64,000 bases of DNA, taken from Arthrobacter crystallopoietes (GTDB lineage Bacteria; Actinomycetota; Actinomycetes; Actinomycetales; Micrococcaceae). The notes beneath the pieces were generated by a model. It saw only the letters and a list, made by a program, of their open reading frames with translations, did not search any database and had not been told where the DNA came from. The stretch lies in NCBI RefSeq assembly GCF_017603825.1, contig NZ_CP072014.1, positions 744,001 through 808,000 on the forward strand. The letters are read 5' to 3'. Both the position numbers and the translations under genes were made by a program. Shown piece by piece: positions 53,244-61,482 of the stretch; within the stretch, counting starts at the first letter, position 1; each line of letters opens with the position of its first letter.

Positions 53244-53928
53244 TCGATCATATAGTGTTCGCTGCACCAGACATGAAAGAAGCCGCACAAGCACTGAAGG
53301 AAGCCGCACAAACGGTGCGACGCCGTCCTCTGACATGCGGCCGTTGCAGGCGGCGAACATGAAGAAGCAGGCGGCGCCAGCATGCCCGTGCCGCACAGGG
53401 CGTGTTGATGGGAACTTGTCGGTCCGGACCTCGTTGGGGGAAGAGTTCCGAACTCGGCACAGCTGCCTGCAGTGCCGACGGAACGAATGCCGCGGCACCG
53501 GGTGGCTGCTGTTGCCCTTGGCGGAGGCATCCGTTGCCGACGGCACCGTTCCCGGTCCCGCCGGGTCTCGAGGCGTGTGGAGGCAGGATGGGTATTGCTT
53601 TTGGAATGGCCCGGTGTTCCTGTTCATAGGCCACGCCTTTGGAATTTCGGAACTGACTGCGCCGGTATAAGCATGGCCACCATGTCGTCTTACGAGTATG
53701 ACGACGGGGCCCCTACGTTCACGGACATAAGCTTGTTTTCAATCTCGACCCCGCGGAGGACGCTGATATGCAGACGTCTGTTAGTTACACGGTTCCGAGC
53801 GTGGGCGCAGCCTCCGAGAAGGCCTGCGCCCACGCGCCGAAAGGCGGCTCCTGCACGTTCGCGCCGACGCCGGCAGCTAACCTATCCCTGGGCAAGAGCG
53901 ACAAGATGCAAGCTTGGCATCCAGCGGT
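53244..53928. other. Gap upstream of the fusion regulator
   Basis: 685 bp without a supported gene. It should hold the promoter of the regulator (minus). It contains a 12-bp perfect hairpin at 53799-53835 and a 12-mer GAAGCCGCACAA repeated about 23 bp apart near 53279 and 53302. A 74-codon plus-strand ORF at 53768 has GGAGG upstream but overlaps the deacetylase end and lacks any family features. Confidence 0.45.
53799..53835. terminator. Perfect 12-bp hairpin downstream of the deacetylase operon
   Basis: GCGTGGGCGCAG (53799-53810) pairs with CTGCGCCCACGC (53824-53835) around a 13-nt loop. It lies 94 bp after the stop of the minus-strand polysaccharide-deacetylase gene and has no T tract. A terminator for that operon is the likeliest role. 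Confidence 0.55.
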
Positions 53929-54852
53929 TCATTTATCAGGGGTTCCAGGTGCAAAATCGCGCGTTCCCACGCCCATGGCGGCCCCATCGTAGTATGGCAA
54001 GCGGACTTCGCGGGGAACATAGGATCCTTGATCAACGGACTCAACCACGTGCCGGGCAATCTCCTCAAGCGTGGCGAACCATACATCGCCCTTGTCTTGC
54101 ATGTAGGTGATCATCTTATCCACTTCCCGGCAACGAGCCAGGCGCCCGCTTACAAACGGATGCCAAACCGAAACCCACATACCGCCAAACTCCCAGGCAG
54201 CATCAAATTCGCTAAGGAACACCTCCATCGCGCGCCCCGGGGAGCTAATCGGCATCGTATAGCCGAAATCCGGCATGTGCGTGTAATGGGGCCAATCGTC
54301 CAGTGCCCAGTGAGTCGGCAGCTCAACGAGCTTTCCAGCACCTCCATCTATCAAATAGGGGACGTCGTCTCCCATCAACGATGAATCGTAGAGGAAGCCG
54401 TTTTCTCCGAGTAGCTTGGCGGTAACTTCGGAGAAGTTATACATCGGTGACCTGAATCCTCGGGGTCGGGAACCTGTAAACTTCTCGAAGACGCCGATCC
54501 CCCTCTCCAGCCAATAAGCCTGATCCTCGGGAGAAAGTGAATTCGGGTTCTCGTGCAGGTAGCCGTGATGCGCCAGCTCATGTCCGCCATCCAGTATTGA
54601 CTCGACCAAGTGGGGATAGCGCTCGATGCACCATGACGGCACATAAAAGGTCTGCTTGATACCGTGGCGCCTGAACATTTCAAGGATGCGCGGAATCGCA
54701 ACTTCATCGTACCGAAGCCAGGAGTTTGGTGACACCAGGCGGTGGGCACGGTCCGGATGGTCCAGAAGCAGCGTACTGTCCGAGTCCATATCGAAGCTTA
54801 GCGCCACGGCTACCTTCGCACCGTTAGGCCACTGAATAGGGTTGGCGATCAT
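53929..54852 (-). CDS. Polysaccharide deacetylase-family amidohydrolase
   Basis: 307-residue cytoplasmic NodB-fold hydrolase, ATG 54852 (MIANPIQWPNGAKVAVALSFDMDSD in parts). Metal and catalytic motifs: SFDMD (Asp21/Asp23), HELAHHGYLH (His95, His96, His100) and FRSPMYNFS. It has no signal peptide. It is a clear relative of the 28082-28879 protein (similar motif spacing, SP-YNFS versus SPSWDFS) but longer. With the RidA, M20 amidohydrolase and NCS1 permease genes next to it, a C-N ring-opening or deformylase/deacylase role on a small N-compound is more likely than glycan deacetylation. Confidence 0.9.
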   Translation of the reverse strand: MIANPIQWPNGAKVAVALSFDMDSDSTLLLDHPDRAHRLVSPNSWLRYDEVAIPRILEMFRRHGIKQTFYVPSWCIERYPHLVESILDGGHELAHHGYLHENPNSLSPEDQAYWLERGIGVFEKFTGSRPRGFRSPMYNFSEVTAKLLGENGFLYDSSLMGDDVPYLIDGGAGKLVELPTHWALDDWPHYTHMPDFGYTMPISSPGRAMEVFLSEFDAAWEFGGMWVSVWHPFVSGRLARCREVDKMITYMQDKGDVWFATLEEIARHVVESVDQGSYVPREVRLPYYDGAAMGVGTRDFAPGTPDK

Positions 54853-54882
54853 GCGGTGACTCTCCTAAATGATCGAAGTCTT

Positions 54883-55314
54883 TTAGTCTCTCCGCGGAAT
54901 GACAGCTATTGCCTCCACCTCAATGAGAATGTCGTCCAGCATAAATCCTGAGCATCGGACCGCGGTCCCGGCGGGGCCCGGCTCCTTAAGGAATTCCAAA
55001 CGCACGCGATTCATCTTTTCCCAAAAATGCTGCACGTCCTCCCCGGACCCTTCAAATGTGTAGAAGGTGTTGAACTTCACAATGTCGGTCATCTCGGCCC
55101 CGGCCTCTTTGAGAACCTTTTGGATGTTCTCGAAGACGTTTCTGGTCTGCACTTCGATATCGCCCTTGCCGATCACGTTGTTATTGTGGTCAACAGAAAT
55201 CTGGCCGCCGACAAAGATGGTCTCGTAGTCGCCGCTTACTTTCCAGCCCTGGGTGAAGGGAGTCGGCACCGGCCAGTCCCAGAGGTCAGCGGGCATGATG
55301 CGGGTTTTGTTCAT
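54883..55314 (-). CDS. RidA family protein
   Basis: 143-residue RidA/YjgF/YER057c protein, ATG 55314 (MNKTRIMPADLWDWPVPTPF), preceded by AAAGGAA; a further in-frame ATG at 55332 is less well placed. FVGGQISVDHNNNVIGKGDIE and GPAGTAVRCSGFMLDDILIEVEAIAV show the trimeric fold, with the usual arginine (in VRC) that binds the substrate carboxylate. RidA proteins hydrolyse enamine/imine intermediates; those inside catabolic operons often act as dedicated deaminases (for example RutC or 2-aminomuconate deaminase). A dedicated step is likely here. Confidence 0.9.
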   Translation of the reverse strand: MNKTRIMPADLWDWPVPTPFTQGWKVSGDYETIFVGGQISVDHNNNVIGKGDIEVQTRNVFENIQKVLKEAGAEMTDIVKFNTFYTFEGSGEDVQHFWEKMNRVRLEFLKEPGPAGTAVRCSGFMLDDILIEVEAIAVIPRRD

Positions 55315-55359
55315 TATCGTATTTCCTTTCATTTAGCGCGTCGCGAGGAATACGCGACG

Positions 55360-56580
55360 CTACGCATTTGTATCCAACACCGAGAGGCAGGCTTCGTAGG
55401 CAGTGCGAATGCCCACCTCGAGCGTGGGGACCGGATCCGGATAAAAGAACGGGGAATGATTCCTCGGGATCTGCTCATTCCCCATAACGCCTTCAGGAAG
55501 ACCGCCGATAAACCAGTACGCACTCGGCGCGCCGATAGCTTCCCCCAGCAGTCCGAAGTCTTCGCTTGCGAGGCGGGGCTTTCCGTATCGCACATTCGTC
55601 TCGCCCAGCGCGACATCGAAACGCGACTTGATGTCCGAGATGAGGACAGGGTCACTATAAAGATGCGGGAAGCTGTTAATCACACTGATCGACGGTTCGG
55701 GAGCAGCGAAGGCTGAAGCAACACCACCGATAATTCGCTCGACCGCCCCCATCAACACCTTTCTGGCGTCCAGGTCAATAGAGCGGATGTTGATGGTAAA
55801 TTCGGCCTCAGCGGGGATGATGTTTTCCTTGGTGCCCGCGTGGAAGGTGCCAACGGTCACAACCCCGGCACTTAGTGGATCAAGATTACGGGACACGGCA
55901 GACTGCAGCGCGACAACCATATTGGCGGCGATCACGACGGGGTCGACGGAGTCTTGCGGCTGTGACCCGTGTCCGCCGATGCCTTTGACCGTGACGCGGA
56001 GTGAATCGCCCATGGCCATGGTGTCGCCCACAACGAGCTCGACGGAGCCGGCAGCCAGAGGCCAGACGTGCAGCCCAAAGACGCAGTCAGGTAATTGCGC
56101 GATGTCCCACAGACCGTCGTCGAGCATTGCGCGTGCTCCCTCACCGGTCTCTTCTCCAGGTTGAAATATGAGGATTAGAGTGCCGGACCACCTGCCTACG
56201 TCAGCTTTCATTTGCCGCGCCAGACCGAGGGCTACCGTCATGTGAATATCGTGTCCGCAGGCGTGCATCACGGGTACTTCGGAACCTGAACGATCGCGGG
56301 CTTTGACTGCGCTGGCGTGAGATGCCCCGGTCTCCTCACGCACAGGCAGGCCGTCCATGTCCGCGCGAAATGCCACGGAGGGGCCGGCACCGTTTTTCAA
56401 GGTCCCGACAAGTCCGGTTCCCCCACAGCTGCGAACCTCAAAACCCAGTTGTTCCAACTCGCGTCGGATAAACGCAGATGTTTGAAATTCTGCCATTGAT
56501 AATTCAGGGTTCGCATGTAGCTGCTTGTAAATTTTCAGAAGTTCATCGTCAACAGCCAAAACACTCTCCTCTAGCCGCAT
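55360..56580 (-). CDS. M20 family amidohydrolase (aminoacylase/hippurate hydrolase type)
   Basis: 406-residue metallo-amidohydrolase, ATG 56580 (MRLEESVLAVDDELLKIYKQ), with GGAAGGGG upstream; 15 further upstream codons are rejected. Cys108 and His110 in MHACGHDIHMT and the Glu pair in FQPGEETGEGA (about 140-148) are M20D signatures, as are FGLHVWP and GGHGSQPQDSVDP. Members cleave N-acyl amino acids, hippurate and indole-acetyl amino acids. It lies 45 bp before the RidA gene in the same operon, so it probably releases an amino acid or aromatic acid from an amide intermediate. Confidence 0.92.
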   Translation of the reverse strand: MRLEESVLAVDDELLKIYKQLHANPELSMAEFQTSAFIRRELEQLGFEVRSCGGTGLVGTLKNGAGPSVAFRADMDGLPVREETGASHASAVKARDRSGSEVPVMHACGHDIHMTVALGLARQMKADVGRWSGTLILIFQPGEETGEGARAMLDDGLWDIAQLPDCVFGLHVWPLAAGSVELVVGDTMAMGDSLRVTVKGIGGHGSQPQDSVDPVVIAANMVVALQSAVSRNLDPLSAGVVTVGTFHAGTKENIIPAEAEFTINIRSIDLDARKVLMGAVERIIGGVASAFAAPEPSISVINSFPHLYSDPVLISDIKSRFDVALGETNVRYGKPRLASEDFGLLGEAIGAPSAYWFIGGLPEGVMGNEQIPRNHSPFFYPDPVPTLEVGIRTAYEACLSVLDTNA

Positions 56581-56702
56581 AACCGCCCCTTCCGTCAATA
56601 GATGATGTGCAGTAAAACATTTCAAATTTCATTCGTGTTGATCTCGCGATTGCCAGAAACACGCTTCCTCCTGGAGTCGTAGCAGGACTGCAGCAGGTTT
56701 AC

Positions 56703-56747
56703 GGGTGTTGCCCCGGTAGTGTGACCGCCGCGGCCGGGGCAACACCC
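56703..56747 (-). terminator. Strong hairpin after the NCS1 permease gene
   Basis: GGGTGTTGCCCCGG (56703-56716) pairs perfectly with CCGGGGCAACACCC (56734-56747), a 14-bp stem with a 17-nt loop, starting 6 bp beyond the permease stop on the minus strand. It has no T run, but its strength and position make it a terminator or attenuator between the permease and the M20 gene. Confidence 0.72.
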
Positions 56748-56752
56748 TCCGG

Positions 56753-58264
56753 TCACTCCGGTACGGAGGCGGACGCCGGATTTTTCAAGGCAGGTGATGC
56801 CGTAGAGGTTTCCCCTTTTGCCGGCAGTTCCAGCTGCTCGGGGGAGATGAGTCGGAAGACTGTATACAGCGCGACCGCGACGATCGTACTGACAAACATG
56901 CTCAGGTCGGCTCCGCCGAAAGCGTCAGCCAAAACGCCGTTGTAGACGTCGCTCTTGACGAACAGGAGCGCCACAAGCACGCCGGCCGCATACGCTGCCG
57001 TAGACCGCCAGTTCCATCCCCGGTTATACCAATACGCTCCGCCGCGAATCCCCTTCTCAAAGACCTGAAGGTCCAGCGGCCATAGCCGGCCCTTCTGGAA
57101 CAGGAAACTAGTAAAGCCCACGGCAGCCCATGGCAGCACGAAGACGGCAATGATGGTCACAAAGCCCGAAACGATAACGGCGGCGTCCCATACGAAAGAT
57201 CCCAGAAATACCAGGAGCAAAGATATGACACTTAGAACAACTGTCGCCGGCAGCCGACGCAAGGCCGGGATAACCGAAGAAGCGTCGAGTCCTGACCCGT
57301 AGAGCGCAAACCCGCCCTGGTCAAAGGCGCCGATGAGCGCTATTAGAACCAGTGGAAGCACGAACCACGAAGGAACGACACTAACCACACCGTCACCAAA
57401 GGACATCTGGTCAGCCGCGAACAAAGTGGAAACATAGATGCCGACGATCAGGGCAATGAGGACGCCTAGACTAACCCCGAGGGACATGCCGAGGAAAACG
57501 GACCGGTCATTCCATCTCTTTCGGCTGATATACCGGGTAAACCCGTTAGCGAAAGGCATGTAAGAGACCGGCAGCTGCATTGCAATTACGAATGTCGCAA
57601 CCCAGGCCACCCAGTATTCGGAAGGACTCAAAGTGCTTGCCTGAGTCTCGAGCGTGCTCCCGAAGGCGGAGAACGTCGTCGCCACCATCACTGCAAGACC
57701 CAACAGCACTAGTGGGATGACGTATTTTTGAAGCTTGACGAGCAAATCATGACCAACCAGCGCGATAATGATAAGCGCTGCCATGATCACCAGATACGAT
57801 ATCGCCCGCAAGGCATCCGATGTCCCGCTCCCGGTCATCCTGGCCACCCCCGCGGCAACCATATCTCCGCAGACCCACACGGTCAGGGCGAGGTAGCCTA
57901 CGCCGATAAAGAGAGCCTTAAAGGAACCCAGTAGGCGGCCTTTTACCCCGTAGCAGAAACCCGTGCTGACAGCGCTGTTGGTGCCGGTTCTGGGTCCCAG
58001 GAGAGAGAACAAGCCGAACATCACTGCACCAACGATCGTGCCGAGTGTTGTCGCAGTTACAGCGCTCCAGAAATCGAGCCCAAAGACAACCGGCAGCCAT
58101 CCCAGGATCATGATGCCGAAGGTCAGTTGTGCACCGACAAATACCCGGAAGAGATTAGAGGGTGTCGAGTCCCTCATATCATCCGGCACGTAATCAATGC
58201 CCCGAAGTTCGAAATTGACAGTCTTGCCAGCGGTCCCCGGCTCGGGCCGGATCGGTTCAGCCAT
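56753..58264 (-). CDS. NCS1 family permease (purine/cytosine/allantoin/hydantoin type)
   Basis: 503-residue inner-membrane transporter with about 12 helices. FGLFSLLGPRTGTNSAVSTGFCYG (in parts) is the NCS1 TM3 region, and PVSYMPFANGFTRYISRK is also characteristic. Relatives carry cytosine, purines, allantoin or 5-substituted hydantoins in symport with a cation. Start MAEPIRPEPGTAGKT. In the cluster it is the only transporter and probably imports the N-heterocyclic substrate of the HpaB-type monooxygenase, cyclase and deacetylase-fold enzymes. Confidence 0.9.
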   Translation of the reverse strand: MAEPIRPEPGTAGKTVNFELRGIDYVPDDMRDSTPSNLFRVFVGAQLTFGIMILGWLPVVFGLDFWSAVTATTLGTIVGAVMFGLFSLLGPRTGTNSAVSTGFCYGVKGRLLGSFKALFIGVGYLALTVWVCGDMVAAGVARMTGSGTSDALRAISYLVIMAALIIIALVGHDLLVKLQKYVIPLVLLGLAVMVATTFSAFGSTLETQASTLSPSEYWVAWVATFVIAMQLPVSYMPFANGFTRYISRKRWNDRSVFLGMSLGVSLGVLIALIVGIYVSTLFAADQMSFGDGVVSVVPSWFVLPLVLIALIGAFDQGGFALYGSGLDASSVIPALRRLPATVVLSVISLLLVFLGSFVWDAAVIVSGFVTIIAVFVLPWAAVGFTSFLFQKGRLWPLDLQVFEKGIRGGAYWYNRGWNWRSTAAYAAGVLVALLFVKSDVYNGVLADAFGGADLSMFVSTIVAVALYTVFRLISPEQLELPAKGETSTASPALKNPASASVPE

Positions 58265-58270
58265 ATTCGA

Positions 58271-58400
58271 TCACCCTCTATTTAGGATTGCGTCGGCGCG
58301 GAGGGGAAAGCCGCTCCCACCGCAGATATTAAGTGGCAGGCCTCTGAGTTCGACGCCGCGTACCTCCACGCCACCGGCGGCGGCCGCAGATGCTGCCTGT
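58271..58400 (-). pseudogene. C-terminal remnant of a second cyclase-family gene
   Basis: Just downstream of the intact cyclase gene the minus strand reads GVEVRGVELRGLPLNICGGS then GFPLRADAILNRG before a stop at 58271. This parallels the end of the intact protein (RVLYLGLPLNIRGGTGSPIRAVAI). It is therefore the tail of a paralogue, left by deletion or by recombination between tandem copies. Upstream of this tail no homology continues. Confidence 0.7.
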
Positions 58401-58419
58401 CTTGGATCCGCGGACACGG

Positions 58420-59175
58420 TTAGCCGGCCTGGCGGATGGCGACAGCGCGGATCGGAGAGCCTGTGCCGCCCCGGATGTTAAGGGGCAGACCGAGGTAGAG
58501 CACGCGCTCGTTCTTGATTCGCGAGAGGTTGGTGAGGCTTTCGGTATTGACGATGCCGTACTCGGCGCAGACGACGTGGGCGGAGAACTCCGCGTCCTCG
58601 CTGCTGTCGATGCTCATCTGGTCCACGCCAATGTTCACGACACCCTGCTCGGCGATCCACAGGGCCGCCTCATGTGACAGGCCCGGGTTCCGTTCCGCGT
58701 ACGCGAGTTCCGGCCAGACGCGGTCACCGTAGCCGAAGTGCAGCAGCAGAACGTCCCCGCGGCGGATCTCCTGCCCGCTGGCGGCGACGGCCTGGACGAG
58801 CTTCTCCTGGGAGAGCAGCTCCACGTCCGATTCCACGAAGGGTTCGACATCGATGCACACGGCCGGACCGTAATAGAAGGCCAACGGCGACTCGTCGAGT
58901 TTGGGACCGTCCTTCGCGTACTCGAAGATGGCGTCCGTATGCGTGCCGACGTGTTCGCTGATGAGCAGGTTGTGGGCTTCGAACCCGCACGTCGTCTTCC
59001 ACTTCTCCATAAACTGGTCGTGCGTCTGGTTGACCATGATGAAGGTCTTCTGATGACCGAACCACTGAGGCATGCCCTCGTAAATCGGACGGGTCAGGTC
59101 AATCACGTCAAGGGAGCGGTCCAGCAGATCGGTGCCCAGCTTCGGAAACGTTCGATTGGTCGTTTCAATGCTCAT
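58420..59175 (-). CDS. Cyclase family protein (kynurenine formamidase/isatin hydrolase-like)
   Basis: 251-residue metal-dependent hydrolase. HVGTHTDAIFEY gives the diagnostic HxGTHxD motif (His75, His79, Asp81), and VIDLTRPIYEGMPQWFG is the usual N-terminal DLxxPI-G-P segment. Family members open N-formyl amides and lactams, including formylkynurenine and isatin. AAGGAAAA precedes ATG 59175. It lies between the HpaB-type monooxygenase gene and the NCS1 permease gene, separated from the former by a very strong hairpin. The same active-site family is seen again as the adjacent remnant. Confidence 0.9.
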   Translation of the reverse strand: MSIETTNRTFPKLGTDLLDRSLDVIDLTRPIYEGMPQWFGHQKTFIMVNQTHDQFMEKWKTTCGFEAHNLLISEHVGTHTDAIFEYAKDGPKLDESPLAFYYGPAVCIDVEPFVESDVELLSQEKLVQAVAASGQEIRRGDVLLLHFGYGDRVWPELAYAERNPGLSHEAALWIAEQGVVNIGVDQMSIDSSEDAEFSAHVVCAEYGIVNTESLTNLSRIKNERVLYLGLPLNIRGGTGSPIRAVAIRQAG

Positions 59176-59211
59176 GGTTTTTCCTTAGGTTGGTCGTTTC
59201 GGGGATTGGGG

Positions 59212-59256
59212 GGGGTGAGCGGGGCCGCGGTCAGCGGCCGCGGCCCCGCTCACCCC
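59212..59256 (-). terminator. 19-bp perfect hairpin between monooxygenase and cyclase genes
   Basis: GGGGTGAGCGGGGCCGCGG (59212-59230) pairs with CCGCGGCCCCGCTCACCCC (59238-59256) with no mismatch; the loop is 7 nt. It begins 2 bp beyond the monooxygenase stop on the minus strand. It is far stronger than a typical terminator, has no T tract, and separates two genes that face the same way, so it may end one transcript, protect its 3' end, or lower expression of the cyclase gene. Confidence 0.8.
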
Positions 59257-59258
59257 TG

Positions 59259-60764
59259 CTACCGGCTGCGGGCGAGAAAGTCGCGGACGAACTGTGCGCT
59301 CTTATCGCGGCCGACGTGCTGGTACACGATCTCGGCGACAAACGCCGGAGGAGTCGCGTTGACCTTCTCGAACAGACCGAGGCGGCCGGCGTTCGCACTG
59401 GCGGTGAGGTCCCAGGCGAAGTTGAAGAGCTGGTTCTTTCCGAACGCGTCGATGTCGTGCCCGGGAAGGAACGATTTCAGCTTCGGGCCGAACTCCGGGT
59501 GCTCCCAGATCTCGGTCGGCCACCGGGAGATGAGCCCCTGGCCGCAGAGGTCTTTCAGCTTCGAGATGACGTTGTCGTACTCGGAAATCGAGTAGTAGCG
59601 GCCGGCGGAAACCAGGCCCGGATTGGGGACCTCCACCCCGTTCCAGTTCTCGCTTTCCGCGATCGCTGAGATCGAGAAGCCTTTGAGGACCTGGGCGTAG
59701 GTTGTGATGTCCGCGATCGTCCGGCGCACGCCCGGGATCTTGTCGGTGCCCAGGGTCTCGGCGATCACCTGGGCGGTGCCGGCGAAGAGTTCGGCACGAT
59801 AGGCGAGGCGGGTGAGGATGTGCCAGAACACGAACACGCAGCTGTCGAAGTATGCCGTGAGCAGCTCCGTATTGCCCAGGCTGAACACGAGGTCCTTTGG
59901 AAGCACCGCGTCGTCGAAGAGGATGATCTGGTCGACCTCCTCGCCGAGCACCCCGATGGGATTGTCAACGGGGTTTTGCTTTTTGTGCAGGGCGGGCTCA
60001 CGGGTCACGAGTGTTACTCCCGGCAGGTTGACCGGGATCGCTGCCCAGATGGCAGCGTCCGGACCCAGGCCTTCGCCGAGGGTCGTCGACAGTGTGAAGA
60101 AGTGCGAGATGGAGCCGGAACTCCCTGCGATTTTGCTTCCCCGGAGCATAATGCCCTCGTCGGTCTCGCCGACGACGCGCAGGGTGCCGGGACGTTCGTT
60201 TCGCGGCACGCGGCGGTCGGATTGCGGGTCGGCGATGAGGTCGGTGCTCAGCAGATTCAGCCTGCTGGATTGGTCCACAAAACGGCGGATGTTCTCTGCA
60301 AAGACGGGGTTTTCCTTCTCGATCCGGTCGATGATCGCAAGGAAGCCGAGCGACATCGCCGGGCCGTACTCCGGGGGACGCCCGAACATGCCGAGAGTAC
60401 GCTCACCGGTCGCGCCAATCTGCTCCCGCTTGAGGAAAAGGTCCTCCTTGTTGCGCGGGATGTGCCACCCGCGGGCTCGGCGGTCACCTGCGTCGTCCAG
60501 GTAAGTCAGGGTGTTGCGGTATTTTTCGTCGAACTGCATATCCATGACGCTTGCGAACGTGTGGGCTGAAGGCCCGGTCGTCGGATGTTCGGTGACGTCC
60601 GGAATTTCCTTGCCCTGGCTGTCAATTACCCGACGGCCGTCGCGAAGTGACTCCAGGTACTGGGCACCGGAGAGCAGATGTGGTTCGGTGCCTTGATTGA
60701 GGATTTCCTGGACGTTGCGCATGGCGTTGACGGACGCGAACGCTTGTACGTTTTCTATGCTCAT
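59259..60764 (-). CDS. HpaB family FADH2-dependent monooxygenase (4-hydroxyphenylacetate 3-monooxygenase-like)
   Basis: 501-residue oxygenase component of a two-component flavin monooxygenase. I chose ATG 60764 (MSIENVQAFASVNAMRNVQE), with AAGGAA upstream, over ATG 60776. Family features: AQYLESLRDGRRVIDSQGKE at the N-terminus, HIPRNKEDLFLKR, LRGSKIAGSSGSISHFFTLS, and the acyl-CoA-dehydrogenase-like helical C-terminus (RLAYRAELFAGTAQVIAETLG). It uses FADH2 supplied by the flavin reductase encoded upstream. HpaB relatives hydroxylate phenols, indoles and pyrrole-2-carboxylate. The amide/lactam-opening neighbours point to an N-heterocycle rather than 4-hydroxyphenylacetate, but this is inference. 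Confidence 0.88.
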   Translation of the reverse strand: MSIENVQAFASVNAMRNVQEILNQGTEPHLLSGAQYLESLRDGRRVIDSQGKEIPDVTEHPTTGPSAHTFASVMDMQFDEKYRNTLTYLDDAGDRRARGWHIPRNKEDLFLKREQIGATGERTLGMFGRPPEYGPAMSLGFLAIIDRIEKENPVFAENIRRFVDQSSRLNLLSTDLIADPQSDRRVPRNERPGTLRVVGETDEGIMLRGSKIAGSSGSISHFFTLSTTLGEGLGPDAAIWAAIPVNLPGVTLVTREPALHKKQNPVDNPIGVLGEEVDQIILFDDAVLPKDLVFSLGNTELLTAYFDSCVFVFWHILTRLAYRAELFAGTAQVIAETLGTDKIPGVRRTIADITTYAQVLKGFSISAIAESENWNGVEVPNPGLVSAGRYYSISEYDNVISKLKDLCGQGLISRWPTEIWEHPEFGPKLKSFLPGHDIDAFGKNQLFNFAWDLTASANAGRLGLFEKVNATPPAFVAEIVYQHVGRDKSAQFVRDFLARSR

Positions 60765-60921
60765 GATTTCCTTCATGGGTCGTGGTGAGGATGGAACGGG
60801 TAGAGATGGTCTAAACTCCGGTGGCAACGGCCGGTGTCCCGCGCATCACCGGGCCCCCTGTACCGGGTCTGGCAGGGCTCACGGCGCTGCAGCTATGCGG
60901 CCCGGAGCGCACGCAAACAAA

Positions 60922-61482
60922 TCAGATAGCGGAATGCGTACCCAGCTGATGCCAGGTGCGCCCGTGGTAAACAAGCGGGACGGACGTCTCCGCCGCGGCC
61001 GCGTCAGGAACCGAGGCCTGCACGATGTGCGCAACGCAGATTACCGAGTTTCCTGCTTCCAGGCGGTTCACGATGTGCCCGCGCAGCCACGCGTACGTCT
61101 CTTTAAAGACGGGCTCCCCCGTTGGCAGACGCGTCCAGGCCGACTTATCCGCAAACCGGTCGACACGACCGGTGGCACCCAGCTGCGCTAGCCGCAGGTG
61201 CTCGGAACCAAGCAGGTGAACGACTACGGTGTCCGCTTCCAGGAAGACCGGGGTGCTCCACGAGAGCGCTGATAGCGAGAAAGTCACCAGTGGCGGTTCG
61301 GTGCTGACCGAGGTGAGCGAACTGATCGTCATCGCGGCTGGGCCGTTGCCGGCGTCTGCCGCAATAACGGAGACTCCGGCCGGATGCATGCGGAACGCGG
61401 ACTTGAAGGTGTCGACGTCGATGGAATCGCGCAGTTGCGCAGGAGGCACCAGAGTCTCCAAACGAGAGGGTGCAGTAATCAT
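60922..61482 (-). CDS. Flavin reductase family protein (HpaC-like)
   Basis: 186-residue NAD(P)H:flavin oxidoreductase. ATG 61482 (MITAPSRLETLVPPAQ) is preceded by AAGGAG; ATG 61500 lacks a good site. Signatures are FRMHPAGVSVIAADAGNGPAAMTISSLTSVSTEPPLVTFSLS (in parts) and a C-terminal PLVYHGRTWHQL. It supplies FADH2 to the HpaB-type oxygenase 157 bp downstream in the same orientation. A CRP/GlxR-like site lies about 160 bp upstream. Confidence 0.9.
   Translation of the reverse strand: MITAPSRLETLVPPAQLRDSIDVDTFKSAFRMHPAGVSVIAADAGNGPAAMTISSLTSVSTEPPLVTFSLSALSWSTPVFLEADTVVVHLLGSEHLRLAQLGATGRVDRFADKSAWTRLPTGEPVFKETYAWLRGHIVNRLEAGNSVICVAHIVQASVPDAAAAETSVPLVYHGRTWHQLGTHSAI

Noticed and set aside
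53273-53362. 29-codon ORF beginning MKEAAQALKEAAQ
   Set aside because: The repeat-like peptide comes from a duplicated 12-mer; no ribosome-binding site and it falls in the upstream region of the fusion regulator.
53768-53992. 74-codon plus-strand ORF with GGAGG upstream
   Set aside because: Its second half is antisense to the polysaccharide-deacetylase gene, it contains the 12-bp hairpin, and it has no family features.
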